Shown here in pieces: positions 36,801 to 50,690 of a DNA stretch of 64,000 nucleotides. The stretch covers positions 107,001 to 171,000 of the forward strand of contig WBMZ01010838.1 of NCBI GenBank assembly GCA_013400975.1, written 5' to 3'. Source of the stretch: Atrichornis clamosus (taxonomy: Eukaryota > Chordata > Aves > Passeriformes > Menuridae). The notes below the pieces were generated by a model. It saw only the letters and a list, made by a program, of their open reading frames with translations. It ran no database searches and was not told the origin of the DNA. Each line of letters opens with the position of its first letter. The first letter of the stretch is position 1. The position numbers were made by a program, and so were the translations under genes.

Positions 36801-39120
36801 CAAAGTGCCAGAAGAGTGATATCGAGCACATTAGGCCACATAACCAAATGACAACATTTCTCTCACTTTAAGTCCTTATTACCATCTTTAGCTGAGTGGG
36901 AAAGAACACAGATTGCATGACCCTGGGGAACCTTGTTTCAACATTTATTATTGGAAAAACTGTGGCTTTCAAAAGATAAAATGTATTTCAAATATCAGAA
37001 CTCTCCCTGTGCTGAGCTAAATGCTGCCTTGATGTATGCCTTGTACACTCTGAGTTGACAGATGTGAAGTACAAGTAAGAGCAGAATTTGACCAGCTAAA
37101 TTTAACATAATAGAATTATGAATACTACAAGGGCAAAGGATTTTGTAAACATTAAATGCCACAGTGTACCTGAATTCTGCTTTCAGATCTAGTCCTGGTC
37201 AGTCTGGTTGTAGGGCTATAGAGTAACAAAGCAGCAAAGGAAAACCTTTATTTTGTAGTAGGGATCTTAAATGTATAGTGTTTAGACAGACACTTGGTGA
37301 TGTACTGAGGGCATTTTATGTAGGTTTACCCTGGTATTTTATCCCTTTTTCTCCCTTCCTTTCTCAAATATTTAGAAAACATTCTTAGAATATATTCAGG
37401 AAAGTGTTTAATTTGTTTGAATTATTTAAAGGTACAATAGGAGTGTTTTGCTGAATTCTGGGGAGGTTTCACTGATGTTAATGAAACCTGGTTGTAGCAG
37501 TGTTTGCAAATGCAGAGCAGATTGTCCATCTGAAACTTTTGCCAGTGGCAGGGGCAAAGGTTTATCGTAGTGATCCACTGTCATGGCCTGGTCTTTACTA
37601 CTCTAATGGTAGAACAATCACAGAAGCAATTGCCACAGGAGATCCTGTTCATCATTTTTTCAGTAGCTCCATGTAACAAAATAACTTGGTATTTCTGTGC
37701 AAAACAGCCAGGAGCAGAGAGGGAATCTTCCAGCAATATAGGCTCCTAACAAGCTTTTTTCAGTTTCACTAATGGTGGAATTTACAGCAAAAAATTATAG
37801 CAAAAGGCCTCCTTTGCAGCAAAATAGATGTAGCCCAGTAGTTAGTGCTTATCAGTCAAATGAGCAAATTATTGGGACGGTGGATCGAGTAGTTATGAAG
37901 GACATCCCTCATAAGATTTTCCAAACATTTCATTTTCATTTAAATAAAAAACTTTGACTTTCCAAAAGCCTTTTCTCTCAAGCTCTACTTACCCAGCTTT
38001 GTTAATAGTTCAAATCATTTTTTTTTATGCTGCAATTGGAAAATTACATGTAGCATGCAGCCAAAAAAATATCTCCCCTATAATGATCAACACTTCACTG
38101 TAACCCTGCACTACTGACAGGGCACTGTAGGGGCACGTGTGCCTCAGTTGCACATTCAAGGGGCTAAATTTCAAATTTATTTGCTAAAACCACAATTTCA
38201 GTGGTATTTGACCACTTGTTTAAAGAGTAAATGTGGCTTTTAAATTGTTCTCTTGCAGCAAACCTTGCTGATGTTGGGATTTGCAGAGATATTTTACTGA
38301 AATGTTACTATTGTTTAGAGAGATGGGTTGATTTTTAATTTTTGGTGGGTATTTGTGTTTTTTTGTTTGTTTTGCATCAAAGATAAATTTGAAGTTTAGG
38401 AGATATGTTATTACTAAGGGGAGAAATAAACCACCTAAAACTGCATTCCTTGAGTTAACAAAATCTCTCTGGAAGACTGCAGAAATTGCCTGAAGCAGAC
38501 CATCCACACTTCCCCTTTCCCAGTGATGGCATTAGCTCAGTGTGCATGGCCTGTCTGCCAGGTTCCCACAGTGGTTCTGCTTTCCAGCTTGGCCTCTTTC
38601 CTGACAACTTCCCTATCCCCTCTCCATCTTTGTCCAGTGACTCTTCTTCCAGCCCCAGAGCTGTAATCTCTCGGGAAATTTTCTTTAGGGCTGTTTTAGC
38701 TAAGAGTAACTAGGTCTTTATTTATATATTTTTGTTGTAGATGAGTTTGTTTGGGTTTTTTTCTCTTTGTCTTTTTAGAAATGAATGGCTATTGGTCTAG
38801 CACCACACTAGTGATCACTTACCATCAGGCTTCTTGGCTGTCCTGTGGAGCAACAAAAGCCTGTTTATGCAACCCAAGTCAGTCAGAAATGTGTTGCCTG
38901 AACCTGTTTGCCAGAGAAGGCAAAAAAGACTATTGTCAAAATCAAAAGGTTTCACAAAATCTGTTTCTTTCCCTAGAGCTCTTTCTTCATATGGGAGAAA
39001 TAGAAGAAGGAAATGGTTTTTGTCAATATATGCAGGATTAAATGTTTTCATTTTTCCTTTCTAGATGACTTCTTTTCAGAATTTGGGGTTTTTTTGTATT
39101 TACACGGTGTATTTACAAGT
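36801..39120. other. Non-coding sequence; possible faint old-repeat tails
   Basis: Mostly unique sequence. At 37080-37098 GTAAGAGCAGAATTTGACC, and at 37170-37186 CTGAATTCTGCTTTCAG, look like opposite-strand versions of the GAGCAGAAT tail seen in the repeat at 6639-6737. This may mark another decayed palindromic repeat, but the interior is not recognisable. Frames around 38486-39064 are unrecognised. Confidence 0.45.
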
Positions 39121-39493
39121 GTGGGGGAACTGATTCCCTGCCGAGGACTGGCAGGAGAGCAGTAATGAGAGCCTGGGAGCTGTGCCCCTGGGAACACCTG
39201 GGAGCTCTGTGTCCTCACCTTAGCGAGGGAGCGCTGCGCACTGAAACAGCAGGAGTTTCACTCGAGGAGGGTGCCGTGTCTGAGCCTGGTCAGAACCAAA
39301 AGGTTGCTGACTGGCCGCAGCTCAGGGCCCAGGGGCAGTGGGGACATGCAGAGAAGTGCTGCAGGACAGGTCAGGGGGCTGGTGAGTGAGGGGCTGCATT
39401 GGGGGTGTCCCGGGGGTTGTAGCCACGTACCCTGCAGACATTTCACTACAGAGCGAGCCAGTGAGGCCGTGCGGGCACCAGGTTCAGAATAAA
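39121..39493 (+). other. GC-rich block ending at an AATAAA hexamer
   Basis: About 370 bp of GC-rich DNA with some 12 CpGs, containing an imperfect internal repeat (CCTGGGAGCTGTG at 39172 and CCTGGGAGCTCTGTG at 39198). It runs directly into AATAAA at 39488-39493, after which the sequence is AT-rich again with a T-run. A GC-rich body followed by a polyadenylation signal can be a terminal exon of a non-coding transcript or a solo LTR, but no TG...CA ends, duplicated target site or splice acceptor is evident. Frames of 70-100 codons are unrecognised. Confidence 0.4.
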
Positions 39494-42377
39494 GCATAAA
39501 GGTTCTATCTTTTTTGTTAAAAGAAAGAAATCTGGAATAAAGGAAACTGCCTAGGATTAGCAAGGTTTAAAATTTGTGTTGCATCTGCTTAACAGAATGA
39601 AAACTGCCTGCATAGCTCTTTAGGGGCAATATCTGAGTGCAGAGTGTTGTCTTAATTTGATCCTCTTGATTCATGCAGAAAGCACCTACATACTAGAAAG
39701 AAGTCGGGTTCTTCTTCTATAGGGATATTTTACTCAGGGTTCATGCTCCCCAGGATGCAAATAGTGCTTACTAGCATTCCTGAGCACTGTGCATCCAGGC
39801 TCTGAGTGTTTAGGAAAGTGCAAAGAGATTGTCTAGGAAATGCTTCGAGGGTTTATGTCCCACTGTATTTTCATATTGCTACTAATGGAAATGACATCTT
39901 CTCATGTGAGAAAGGGCACAGTGTGGTTTCACCCCGACTGTGAGGGTGCTGTACATCCAGTGGGATAACCTGGTTTTGCCACTGTCTGATGGCATGGAGC
40001 CTTCACTTGTGCAAGTGTCGACCCCTCTGAGACCCTTTTCATTTCTCTCCCGTAAAGCACCGTTTTCCCATGATATTGCTGTCTAAGACAAGCTTACCCT
40101 GCCTTTTCAGGAGGGTTCATTGTCTGTGCTTTATGCCCCTACTGACATCAGTATTTGGATTTTTCAGCTCTGAGCACAGAGTAGAGGGAGTTCCCCTTTA
40201 TCTGCTAGATATAACATAAAAAACACCTGTATGGTAGAGGGCTGTACAGTCCTGGCTTGTGCTTTGTGGTGATACTGAAATAGGAGCAAGAATCACTGGT
40301 GCAGCTCACTAACATGAAAATATGAGTCTTGTACCTTGAAGAACAAGTATTCATAACAACAAATAATGCATTTGACTATTAATGTTCCCCCTTTAAAGAG
40401 AAAAATAAAAATATATAGCGATATGAAGGAAAATATTCTAAAATAAGGCTGTCCCTGTAGTAAAACCAGACATTCAGCTGTTATAAATTGGCAATGATCC
40501 ACTGGCTTCCACACAGCTATGCTGATCATGCCAGCTGAAGGACTGACCCTGAATATTATCAAAGTTTTCTTGGAGGTGGCAGGAAAATAAATCCTTTACA
40601 ATTTCCTCTTTAAGAACTCAGGATTTCCGTTTTTATAACTGCAAACTTTCAGAATGAAATGTGGAGCACAGAGACAGGCAACACCACACTGACTGTATTT
40701 GATTAGGGTAATCCTTTTTTTCCTTCTATGTGGTTACTACAGCCAAGCAATTATTTATCATACTATCAATTGCTTGAAGCACTGTAGACTACAGGTTAAA
40801 TATTCTCATGTCAATGTGAGCTTCTGCTCCAAGTTCTCATTGAAATCTAATGACTTTCATCTTCAAAAGAAATTTTAATGAGTTCAAAGTATCTACCCTT
40901 CTGTTTTAATTGTTGTACTTTGTACACTTCACATTCTGTAGATCAAAACCACCTATTTTTCTATTCTTTTTTTCCACCTGAAAATGCTGTTGACAAGTTC
41001 TCTCCGGAGCTGTCTTCTTCTGTCCACTTTTTATTGGTCATATTCATGTAAGATATAAATCCAGAAATATGCAACACATGCACATTTAAAACCCATAACA
41101 GATCTAGTACTTACCACTGAAGCATGGAACATGTGCTAGCCACTGTTACTTTGATTGGCCTGAGATCAGGGATGTCTCAGATGTGGGTGTCTGTAACAGT
41201 CAAATAAACCCATTGAATAAGTGGCAGCAAATGTATTTGGTACGAGTACCGAGACTTTTCCTGGATTGCACGTGGAAAAAAGCACTAAAAGAGATATTTC
41301 TGTGCCTGTGTGTGAGGCAGCAACACATATACTGTTGTCCTGTCCTTTTCTCCCTTCGTGAGCCTTCTGCATGAATGTCTCAGGTGCCATTTGTTCAGTC
41401 CCATCGGCATCTTCACGCATTCTTGTGTTTCCATAATCCCCTTTTGCTATCAGCATCCTTCTTTCACTCATCCTCATAAATATTAATTACTATGGTCTGG
41501 TTGAAACAAATACAGTTAGACAGTTTTTCAAGTGGAAAGTGGTTGGGTTTTTTCTATGAAGCTGTAGTCTTGAATTCAAAGTTCTGGTCAATATGTAGAA
41601 TGTAAAAGAAACGTGTGTTACCCGGACTGTGTGCCAACAGTTGTAGGGGTTGGAACACTCTGAAGTATCTGGCCCTAAGAGTTAAGGTTCCAGTCTTCTT
41701 AACAGGAAGCATTTGATTTGTTCTGTTCCACCAGCCTTTTAGAGAGAATTATTTCCTATTTGGTTTCTTATAATATTCTTTAATCAATAACATTTTAGTA
41801 GCTTGCATTGAAGTGTGAAACATTGCTGTGTCAGAGAGTGAGCCTGGAAGTCATTGGCATGGCACAATGTGCTGAGTGGATATAGACTGGGTGATTCTTT
41901 GATCAGTTCTAAAATCCTAGAATTTATCTTTTATTGTGCTGCTCTGGTTGTTCAGTAGATGAAGAGCTGTACAATACTGTTCCAATAACAGTGGCTAGCG
42001 GGCTATTAAAATGTGGGTCTCTGCTCTTTACTAAAGGTGGGCCATCATCAAATCTAGATATAAGCTGTTAATATATACTAGTAAAAAGTTCAACATTCAT
42101 GTTCTTACACAGTTTTTCTACTACATGAAACCTTCTTGGGAGAATGTAGTGGAAGAGTTCTGTGCTTGATCACGGGAAATGAGGAATGCAGCACAAAAAT
42201 ATTCTGCATTTTAAAAAGATATAAAGTCCTTCCACCTTGGAAGATTCAGTTGGATGTATATTGAACTCAAGAACGATTCAGATCCTTGAAGCTCTACAAT
42301 ATCTGTGTAGTGTTTAGAATAAGTATTAAATCTGTTTCCAAGAATCCTGAAGTAAAACAGTGAGACACAGATCTAGA

Positions 42378-42401
42378 CAAAGATTCTGATCTGAATCTTT
42401 G
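42378..42401. repeat. Inverted repeat, 9-bp arms, 6-nt loop
   Basis: CAAAGATTC and GAATCTTTG are exact reverse complements around TGATCT. The loop itself is partly symmetric (GATC). Near the chance expectation; no function inferred. Confidence 0.8.
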
Positions 42402-45400
42402 AGTATTCTTAAGTTATTTTTTAGAAAATAAATTACAATCTGGTACTTGTGCTCATCCCCTTATGTGATTCTCCAGGTTTAGAACTCAGTTACTAGATAT
42501 TAAGGAATTTTCAAAATTGCTCTTTTTTTAGCTACTAATATACTATCAGCCATCCAAAGACAGATTGGTAGAAAATAAATGAAATGCTATAATTATACAA
42601 GGGAGTGGGTCACTAACCTTTGGATTGCAATATCTTGTCTCTTTTGTCCTCTCCTTATACCGCCCAGCCTACAGGATGAAATTGCATCTTTTTCTTTGGT
42701 TGTCTCAAGAATGAGGTGGTATTGGAAACTAGTGAGGCATGGCACAACGTAGGTGTTCATAGCTTGCAATAATTTACCCATTTTCATTTTGTTTGATTTT
42801 ATTAACACCTGTGTCTCCAGGGAACACAGGGAGCAGGGGAGGAAAGAGAGAATACTTCAACAATAATCTAATGATCAGCACTTACGCTCCCCCCCAGCCC
42901 TGCTGTTATGTCAAATGTCAAGATGCATCACAGCCAAGCAATTTATAATACAAAATGCGTGTATATCTAAAGGAAGAGGTGCAGATGGTAGAAAGCTGTG
43001 TGTCATGACATATACACGTACAAGGAGGACAGCAAGGGAGTCGTTAAATATATGGATTTTTTTGTAATGCAATGACTGTTTGTCAGCTGGTATAATTGGC
43101 ATACATCAATGGAAGCACTCAGAAATATACCATCTGAGGAATTAGTGACTTAATGGAAGTTAATAAAAATTCCTTGTAGAATTCTAATTAAAAATTCTTG
43201 AACAGAATTTGGAGACAAAGGAAGAAAGCACATAAGAAAATATTAGATTGCAATCTGCTGAAGTTTCATCTGGGTATTCATTTCTGGAGTATTTCTGAAA
43301 ATATTGGTATTCTAGGCAGTAGAACACAAAGGTTTGCTATCAAGTTAACCAAAGTATTCTGAGATTTGAGGGTTTAATTACAGACTTGATTTAAACATAG
43401 TCAAATAAATTCAACAGCAAACTTTTAAAGTCAGAATCGAAAGAGTTTTGTTAGTGTCATTTCCTTTTCTCCTAGTTTTTACTTGTTAGAAAACTTTTTC
43501 AGTACATGTAAATGTAGCATTGTATTGGCTTAACTCTTAGTATTGTATTTTTCTAATATTATAAAATGAAATAAATCTGCACAGAGTAATATGGGACTAT
43601 CCCTATTTGGCTCATAATTGTTATTATTTAATCTTGGTTATTAACAAAGCTACTCCTCTCTTTGCTACTTAATAAATCTTATGTGAATTCTCCATATTCA
43701 GGCAAATGCTATACATTTAACAAAGCTTTTCTTAAAACTCCTATTCACTTTCCATTTCTGAATATATTTCCCTGGGCATTGTATTAATAAGACTGGTATC
43801 AATATCAATCTGAAAAACTTCTCTCAGATTATTAAAAAAAAAATAAAGCCATAACATAGCTCAGTTTTATAGTCTCTTTTCACAGGAGCTTAATATCTTC
43901 AATATCTGACTGCTGTAATATAATTTTTGTGGTTATATGCTCTGATCTTTCAGACATGAATTCTGTGTTCACAGTCTCAATGGGAGAGTTTCCTCTTTTC
44001 TTTGTTTTCCTGTGATTCATACATATGGGTATCTGGAGAGAAGGAGGTATTGAGAGAAAAAGAAAGGAAGAAAGGGTAAAGTGCAAAAAAACTGCAGAGG
44101 TAGTTCCTCCTCATCACCTGTCTTGTCTGAGGAAAAATTGAAAGTAACACAATTTTTAAGATAAAGGTATTACATGAGTTTAAAATATGGAGGGAACAAA
44201 TCAAGCCTACTGCTTCGTTCTCTTTTCTGACACTTTATAATCATCCTTATTTATTTTTTTTTATCTTTGGGTGCAAGAGTAAAACAGGTAACAGTATCAA
44301 GTTTGATATTTAGCAAAACAAAATGTTGTAGTAGTGTCTTATTCTGCAGGTACTATTTCCTAATAAAAGCATTCAAGACATAAATTATGACATCATTTAA
44401 AGCATATTGAAATAGAAGGTGCAGAGCGAGGCCTACAATATAGAATTACACAGTAAAAAAGAGCTAAATTTTAAATATGTGTAAAAATTGACAAGGCTGT
44501 ATTCTGTTTTGAATGACTTGGGGTTTGAGGTGTGAGGACTTTGAGCCTTCAGCAAAGCATATATTGTGTGTTGGGTGTATACCTTATATGTATAAAGCTT
44601 ATAAGGGTGTGTTGCACTGCCAAGGACGGCTGACATGGGATAACCCATCTGTGCAGCCAGGAGCAGGGCAGCAAGGTGTTATTGCACTTCTGTTTCACTC
44701 ACTTGGAGGAGTTTTGTAGTGCCTGACTGTTTCTGAACGCACACCTGCAGCGTAGAGGTGGCAGCTCGTTGAGGGTTACCACAAGTGTTTATATACATGG
44801 CAATGCATTAGAGCAATCAGCCTTATCAGATCTGTGGTTTAACATGCCTGTGAATCATTGGTTTCACTTAGTTGAATTTTTTAATAATCAGGCTTTTAAA
44901 TTATAATTGAACATGATTAAGGTTTCAAACAAAACATTCTTTAACATTTAAAAGATCAAATGTTATTTTTCCCTGAAAATATTGCCCAGACAAGAAAAAA
45001 GCCAGCTGCAGATTTTTGTGGGATTATATCCAATCTTGTGAATTTTCTCAGTTGAGTTAGGGGGAACATGGGTAGAGAGAAAGACAAAAGGTTGCACAGT
45101 AGCGAAAAGAAAACCACAAAACACCAGAAAGTTAAAATTAAAGGCATACTCAAATGGTTGCAGGGATTTGCCATGATTGTCAGTACTCTTAAGAACAGGT
45201 TTTGTTTATAAGTTACTAGTTTTGTAGCAGGCAGTGAGAGCTGAAGGCTCTGGCAGTCCTGTATTTCTTTAGTGCTGTAGGGTCAAACTTCTGGGAAGAA
45301 TGAAAGGTGGCCAGCAGCTGTATGAACAGGCAGACTCTGATGTTATCTTCCTCCTCCGTCTTGATCTCAGTCGATCATCTGTCACATGCTGTTGCTCTGT

Positions 45401-45895
45401 AAATATGCAAGAGAGAAGTGAAGTCCGTGGAGAGGAGCGGGGCCCCTGTTCCCTAAGAGCCACATGGTGTGCAGGTGGGCAGCAGGGCTGTCCTGGCATT
45501 GCAGGAGGGAGAGGGGAGGATTAACAGATTCAATAATTTACATCCACGTGTGAATGTGCCCACGCTATTGCTTTCTGCCTGTTGAGAACTATTTGGTGTT
45601 TCTTAATTCCACCACCTCTACAAAGAGTGAAGTTGTCTTCTCTTCCTGCGAGACAAGTGAGTAACACAGGTTGCGACTGTCAAGAGGTGTGGGTTTGAAA
45701 AGTGTTTCATACATAGTGTTCCAGCCACCTGTGTGCTAAAATTTGGCTGGAGGGCAGTTTAAACCCTCATGGAACTGTGCCTCCGTCCATCTAGCTCACC
45801 TAACTAAAAGTGCGGTCTGTCTTTGGTGAAGTAATAAAATGTTATACTTCTGGGTTTGGTCTTTTCCTTTTCCATTGTATTTTTCTTTGAAGCAA

Positions 45896-45920
45896 ATCAA
45901 GATTCCTGACGAATCTTGAT
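45896..45920. repeat. Inverted repeat, 10-bp arms, 5-nt loop
   Basis: ATCAAGATTC and GAATCTTGAT are exact reverse complements around CTGAC. It shares the AAGATTC/GAATCTT core with the hairpin at 42378-42401. Function unknown. Confidence 0.85.
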
Positions 45921-46314
45921 CAGAGGATTACTGTGAGTGTTTAAAAGCCAACAACTGCTGTGCAGCATTAGAAAACAAACTGAGGCTGTGAATAGAAAGG
46001 CAGCAATGGTACCTCTCTGACCCAAACCTCATTTTGCTGAGTGAGGTTCCTTACCTAGGGATAAAGGTGAAATAATCCTGCACTCCTCCTCTTGGGCAAT
46101 GCTTCCCCTTGCTCTTACATCAGAGTCCTCAGGACACCAAGGAAAGCAAAAAGCATGAAACCTCACCTGAGCCATGAGCCTCTCCCTGCCTCTCTCGTCC
46201 ACCGTCACTAATCAAACACCAGATCCAGATGTACGTGCTAGACTTTGGAAGACAGTGGCAGTGAGGTTCCAGGGGAACAAAACTATTCGCTTCTATATGG
46301 TTTTCTATGGTTTC

Positions 46315-46339
46315 TTTGTTTGTTTGTTTGTTTGTTTTG
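46315..46339 (+). repeat. (TTTG)n microsatellite
   Basis: Five perfect TTTG units followed by an interrupted TTTTG. On the minus strand it encodes the NKQTNKET run in a chance open frame. Confidence 0.95.
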
Positions 46340-49300
46340 CTGTTATTCCTTAAGAGTTTCCTGTTGGAAGAAACAAAGCAACTTGAGACTCTGAGCTCAA
46401 CAGATTTTTGCAAGAAACACATAGACCCAGATTGCCACAGCTGGTGGCCTGTGCTTCCTTTTTTCCATGCTGTCATCAGTAATACTATGACTAAGCAGGC
46501 TCATATCTGGTCATAACCTGGTATAGCAGCTGTACCAGGACTGGTAACACAACAGGACCTCACAGTAACTAGTCTGGAAAGAACAGACTCCTATTTGCAC
46601 AGCTTGGCAGTAATTTTCAAGGTGCTGTAGTTGTTCTGTACCTCTTCCTTATTTCTGCCTATGCTTACCACAACCATTTCTTCTTTCTAAATCTTTGATT
46701 TTAAGAAAGGCATATTTTGGTGAGTGCTGCATAACTCTGGCATATCTAAAGTTATAGAGTGTCAATGAACAGCCACAGTATAATTCCAAAGACTCGATTT
46801 GGAGATGGAAAGAGCAGGAAAACTGAAGCTTATATGGAAAGGACTGGCTCAGTAGTGCTCTTGGAATTCTGGTCAAGAAGGTGCTTTCTGAAGTTTTTGC
46901 TTAGAAGAGTCAGTGATTGATTTCTTGATCTGGTAACTAGGGAAACATCCTCAGTCCTCTGTGTTAGACATCCTGAAAGCTTTCAAGAGCACATTGAGAA
47001 TTCTTCATCTCTGTGAGCACAGAATCACTGGAGGCAGTTGGGTTTGATTCCTCAGCATTAATGGTTAATTTCCTGTATACTCAGAACAAAATTCTTTGCT
47101 TAAATCACTCTCTTTTTCTTTTTAACCACCCCAACTACAGTTCACCGTATCACTTTGATCTACTCTGAAACACATAGATTATGTCAAATAGCTCACATTC
47201 ACTTCACCAACCTGTGCAACCACAGCAAACATTTGCCCAAATAACCATATAGCTTTCCAGAAAGACACAGGTATGCAATTTTGCAAGCTTGCATGCAAAT
47301 TATTTAGCTGTGACTTTCCCCGTGTTTCTGTATAGAGGTAATAACTGTAATTTTTCGCTGAAGATCTTCTTTTTAACAGTAAAATATTCACACCTGAAAG
47401 TTGGGATGCCATTCAGAGGGACGTGGACAAGCTCAGGAAGTGAGCCCATGGCAATCTCATGACGTTTAAGAAGACCAGATGCTGGTGTCACCTGGGTCAA
47501 ATCTTGAGGGAGAAACTCAATGTACCATATCCTCTGTGCCACTTTCTGAAAAATTCTTCTTCTCTGAGTACTGCTTTTCCTTATTTGTACCTATGGGATC
47601 AGATGCACCTTTTTATATATACAAATTAAATGTTAATTTCAATAGAAAGTTCATTTCTTGCAAGATTTTACACCCAGTTCTCACTGTTGTGTTACAAGAG
47701 ACATCATTAAGACATTGTAGATAAACTGTACAATTTCAGCTTATGAAAGAAGAGATGTCTTGTATGTCTCTGTTAACCTGTTTCTCAGAAACTGATAGGT
47801 AACATATTCCAAGGAGTTTAATTGGATGCTGTTTATAAACTAACTGTGCTGAACCTGGATGGATTCCAAGATTGCTATTGTTATGCTAAACTGAGCAATG
47901 AGAACTCAGTTGCAGTGGCAATTATGATGATAATGTATGTGATGCATAGAAAGTTCTCATGTCTAAATTTCTGATCTGATGCACCCCACGAGAGGCAGAG
48001 AGATGAGGACAACCCAAGTCACCACTCGTTCTGCTGTAGTGCAGTAGAAGTAATTTGTTCTTTGACAGCTGATTATAACAACTCTGCAATACACTGCCAG
48101 TGAGGACCCCTCTGAACTCACTCCGAGTGATGGTTAATTTAACCTCTCACTGTTTTAGGAGTGCTACGAGCTCTGTGCATCCAGTAAAAATACTGCAGTA
48201 ATTGCTCACTGGGGATGAGTAGAAAGTTTTACTCTCCTGTCTTCAGCAGGAGCAAGATTCAGGTGTCTGCTGGAAATGGTGTTCAGTCCACCAGGTTCTC
48301 ATTTGAGACATTCCATGCACCGCTTGCTCTACTCAGAGCTTAGAAAACAGCTTGCCCTCTGAATTCCTCTTAGAAGCTATTTACAGGTCCTTCTTTGCCC
48401 TTCCTCCCACAGACCACCTTGTTGTCTAGATTTTCAGTCTGGGTTGCCCATTCTCATGGGTAACTATCAATTTATTACTCTGCTTCATTGAATATGTGCT
48501 AATAATTCATTCTACCCAATTTTTTTTCCCAACCATGTTGGAAATGCAGTAAAACCCACCACAAAAACCTGAAACAAACCTTTGAATTCCCAAGTTTGAA
48601 AGCTGAAATTCAAATGTTTTAATTTTAAGTTCATAAAAAATGTAAATTATTCCTCTAATACATACTGTAAACGCTCTCATATGGCAAACATTTGTTTACT
48701 GAAATTAGTGGTGCACCACTAGATTAAAATGTATCTTCTTATTACAAACTAATCTCTTAAATTTCTTTCTCCTTAAATAGGCCTTCAGCTAAAACTACAG
48801 GTTTCTACTCCAAACGTTCTGTGCAATAATGCTTCTTGGTTTTCCTTTTTCCATTAGAAAATCACCAAAAAACTGTTCCAGTGTGTACATCACAACAGTT
48901 TCAAAAAGAACTCATTGCTAATGGAGAAGCAACATGTGATCTTTCTTTATGTAATCTGAAATCATAAATATCAGAAATGTTTTAAAGGGCTTTTTAATGA
49001 ATATTAATTGGAAAACTTGCTATTTTTGATCAAATTTCAGAAGCCGTTTGTCCTCAATCACAACAAATTGACAAGCACAGGTAATATCAAAGTCTTCTTG
49101 GGAAATTATTACTGGTTTTTGAAAATGTAGGTCATATCTGTGTAGCAAATGTAAATAATCCTCCCAAATATAGACTTATCATAAAAATCCATTTATTCCC
49201 TGATTCTATCTGAATACATAAATCTACACAAATCCAAATTGTTTTAATAATGATGTCTTCTGAAGGAGATTTAACAAACAATTATATTTTTCAATCCATG

Positions 49301-50039
49301 CAGAGTCAAGAGAAGATACTTGAAAGGCTTATTCCAATATGATGTTTGATGGTTTCACGACTGGAGAAAATCCTGAAGAGACAAACTAAGCACACATCTG
49401 TGTGTAGTTGTAGGAATTTATGTGCCTTTATTATATAACTGCATGTAAAAACTGAATATATTTGAGATGCCCTCACAGAGTTTTTTTGAAGATTTGAGCA
49501 TTAAAAAGATTGGAAATAAACATTGTTATTAGCTGAATAATGCTTAAAGGACAGTAACAACTCTTCCAAATACTGCCAAGATTAGCCGTTAAAGAGAGGA
49601 AGTTAGTTATTGGCTTTTTTTTCTCTTTCTTTTAAGGAGAGAGTTCACCAAAAGGCTTTCAACAATGTCTTCTGTAGATGATATTAACAACAACAACAAA
49701 AATAACCTAAGTTGCCATTCATCTCTCTGCTGAGATATTAAGTAAGGGAAAAAAAATAATTTCTTGGTATCAGATTTGTTCTCATTGCAATTCTTTTTAT
49801 TGTGGCAGAAGACTTTCAGAGCAGGAAAATAAAGAAATCAGAAAAAGGGCAACATTATAGTCAACTTTGGAAGTCTACTTGCAAAAAAGTGTTTTCTGGC
49901 AATTTAAACGTTGTAAATTTCAACGCTTCACATAGTGGTAAACCTTCCTTCCCCTGGAAACGTCTCTTTCTAGGCATAATGACAGTACTTCAGGTTTAGC
50001 AAGTTATAAGTAAGTGGTGATCTTCACCCTGAGCAGCAC
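46340..50039. other. Non-coding AT-rich sequence, no gene recognised
   Basis: Unique sequence. A short (AAC)n run lies near 49687-49700. Frames of 65-80 codons are unrecognised. No mobile element was noticed. Confidence 0.55.
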
Positions 50040-50690
50040 AGTGCAGGACTGAGGCACCAGAGCGAGGAGGCTCATTTGTCTGGGTAGCACCTACACACAG
50101 GTGTGCCAGGTACACAGAAAACTGTCACATGTATGGAGAGATTTGAGAGAAGAGCCCCCAGATGCAGCTTCCCAATACTGGGCACCAGACTCCCTCCTGG
50201 AGGAGGAGGCTCTCGGGGGATATCCCATAAAAACAAACAAGCTCTAGTTACCTGGACAAATTGTCAGTCTCACCCAGTATAAGTGATACTGCTGGAGCCA
50301 GATTTTGAAATGCACTAGCAGAGATCGCTGCTGGAGATCTTTTCATTGAGATGCTGCAGCCCGATCTGCTGGCAGCTCAGCGGCCAGTGCCATGCAATCC
50401 ACCCCGGTGGCACTGCCCACTCCACGGCACAAAGCTTTCCATCACCCTGTGTGCACACAAGTGCTCTCTAACTCCGTCAGCTGCACTGCCTACGCACATG
50501 TCCCAGCGCTGCTTCAGCATGCTGGGCTCCTTACGGCATCGCTCTGTCTCAAAGCAAAACAGGTTCTATTGCTCACTTCACACTGACGTGGTTCTGCAGA
50601 GCCTCTGCTCTGCTGAACTAGCCCAGTGCAGCCATGACTAGCACGCCATTTGCATTCAGAGCAGCAGCTTCAGGGGAAAGACACACCGTG
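50040..50690. other. GC-richer patch
   Basis: About 650 bp of elevated GC with around 13 scattered CpGs between AT-rich flanks. The plus-strand frames at 50351-50641 (96 codons) and 50392-50586 overlap in different phases, resemble no known protein and are Cys/His/Ser-rich by composition. A TGCACTGCC-type word occurs more than once. It could be an old LTR or other insertion, but no ends are visible. Confidence 0.4.

Larger units (their letters stand above)
39494..46314. other. Long non-coding AT-rich stretch, no gene recognised
   Basis: Nearly 7 kb of mostly unique sequence. It includes a 7-bp-arm inverted repeat CCTTATA / TATAAGG (44582-44606) and a mildly GC-richer patch near 45360-45540. 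Minus-strand frames at 41166-41477 (103 codons) and 46129-46476 (115 codons, running through the TTTG repeat) have no recognisable product. Confidence 0.55.

Noticed and set aside
50351..50641. 96-codon plus-strand frame in the GC-rich patch
   Set aside because: Overlapping frames in other phases are equally open, and there is no recognisable domain or splice context.
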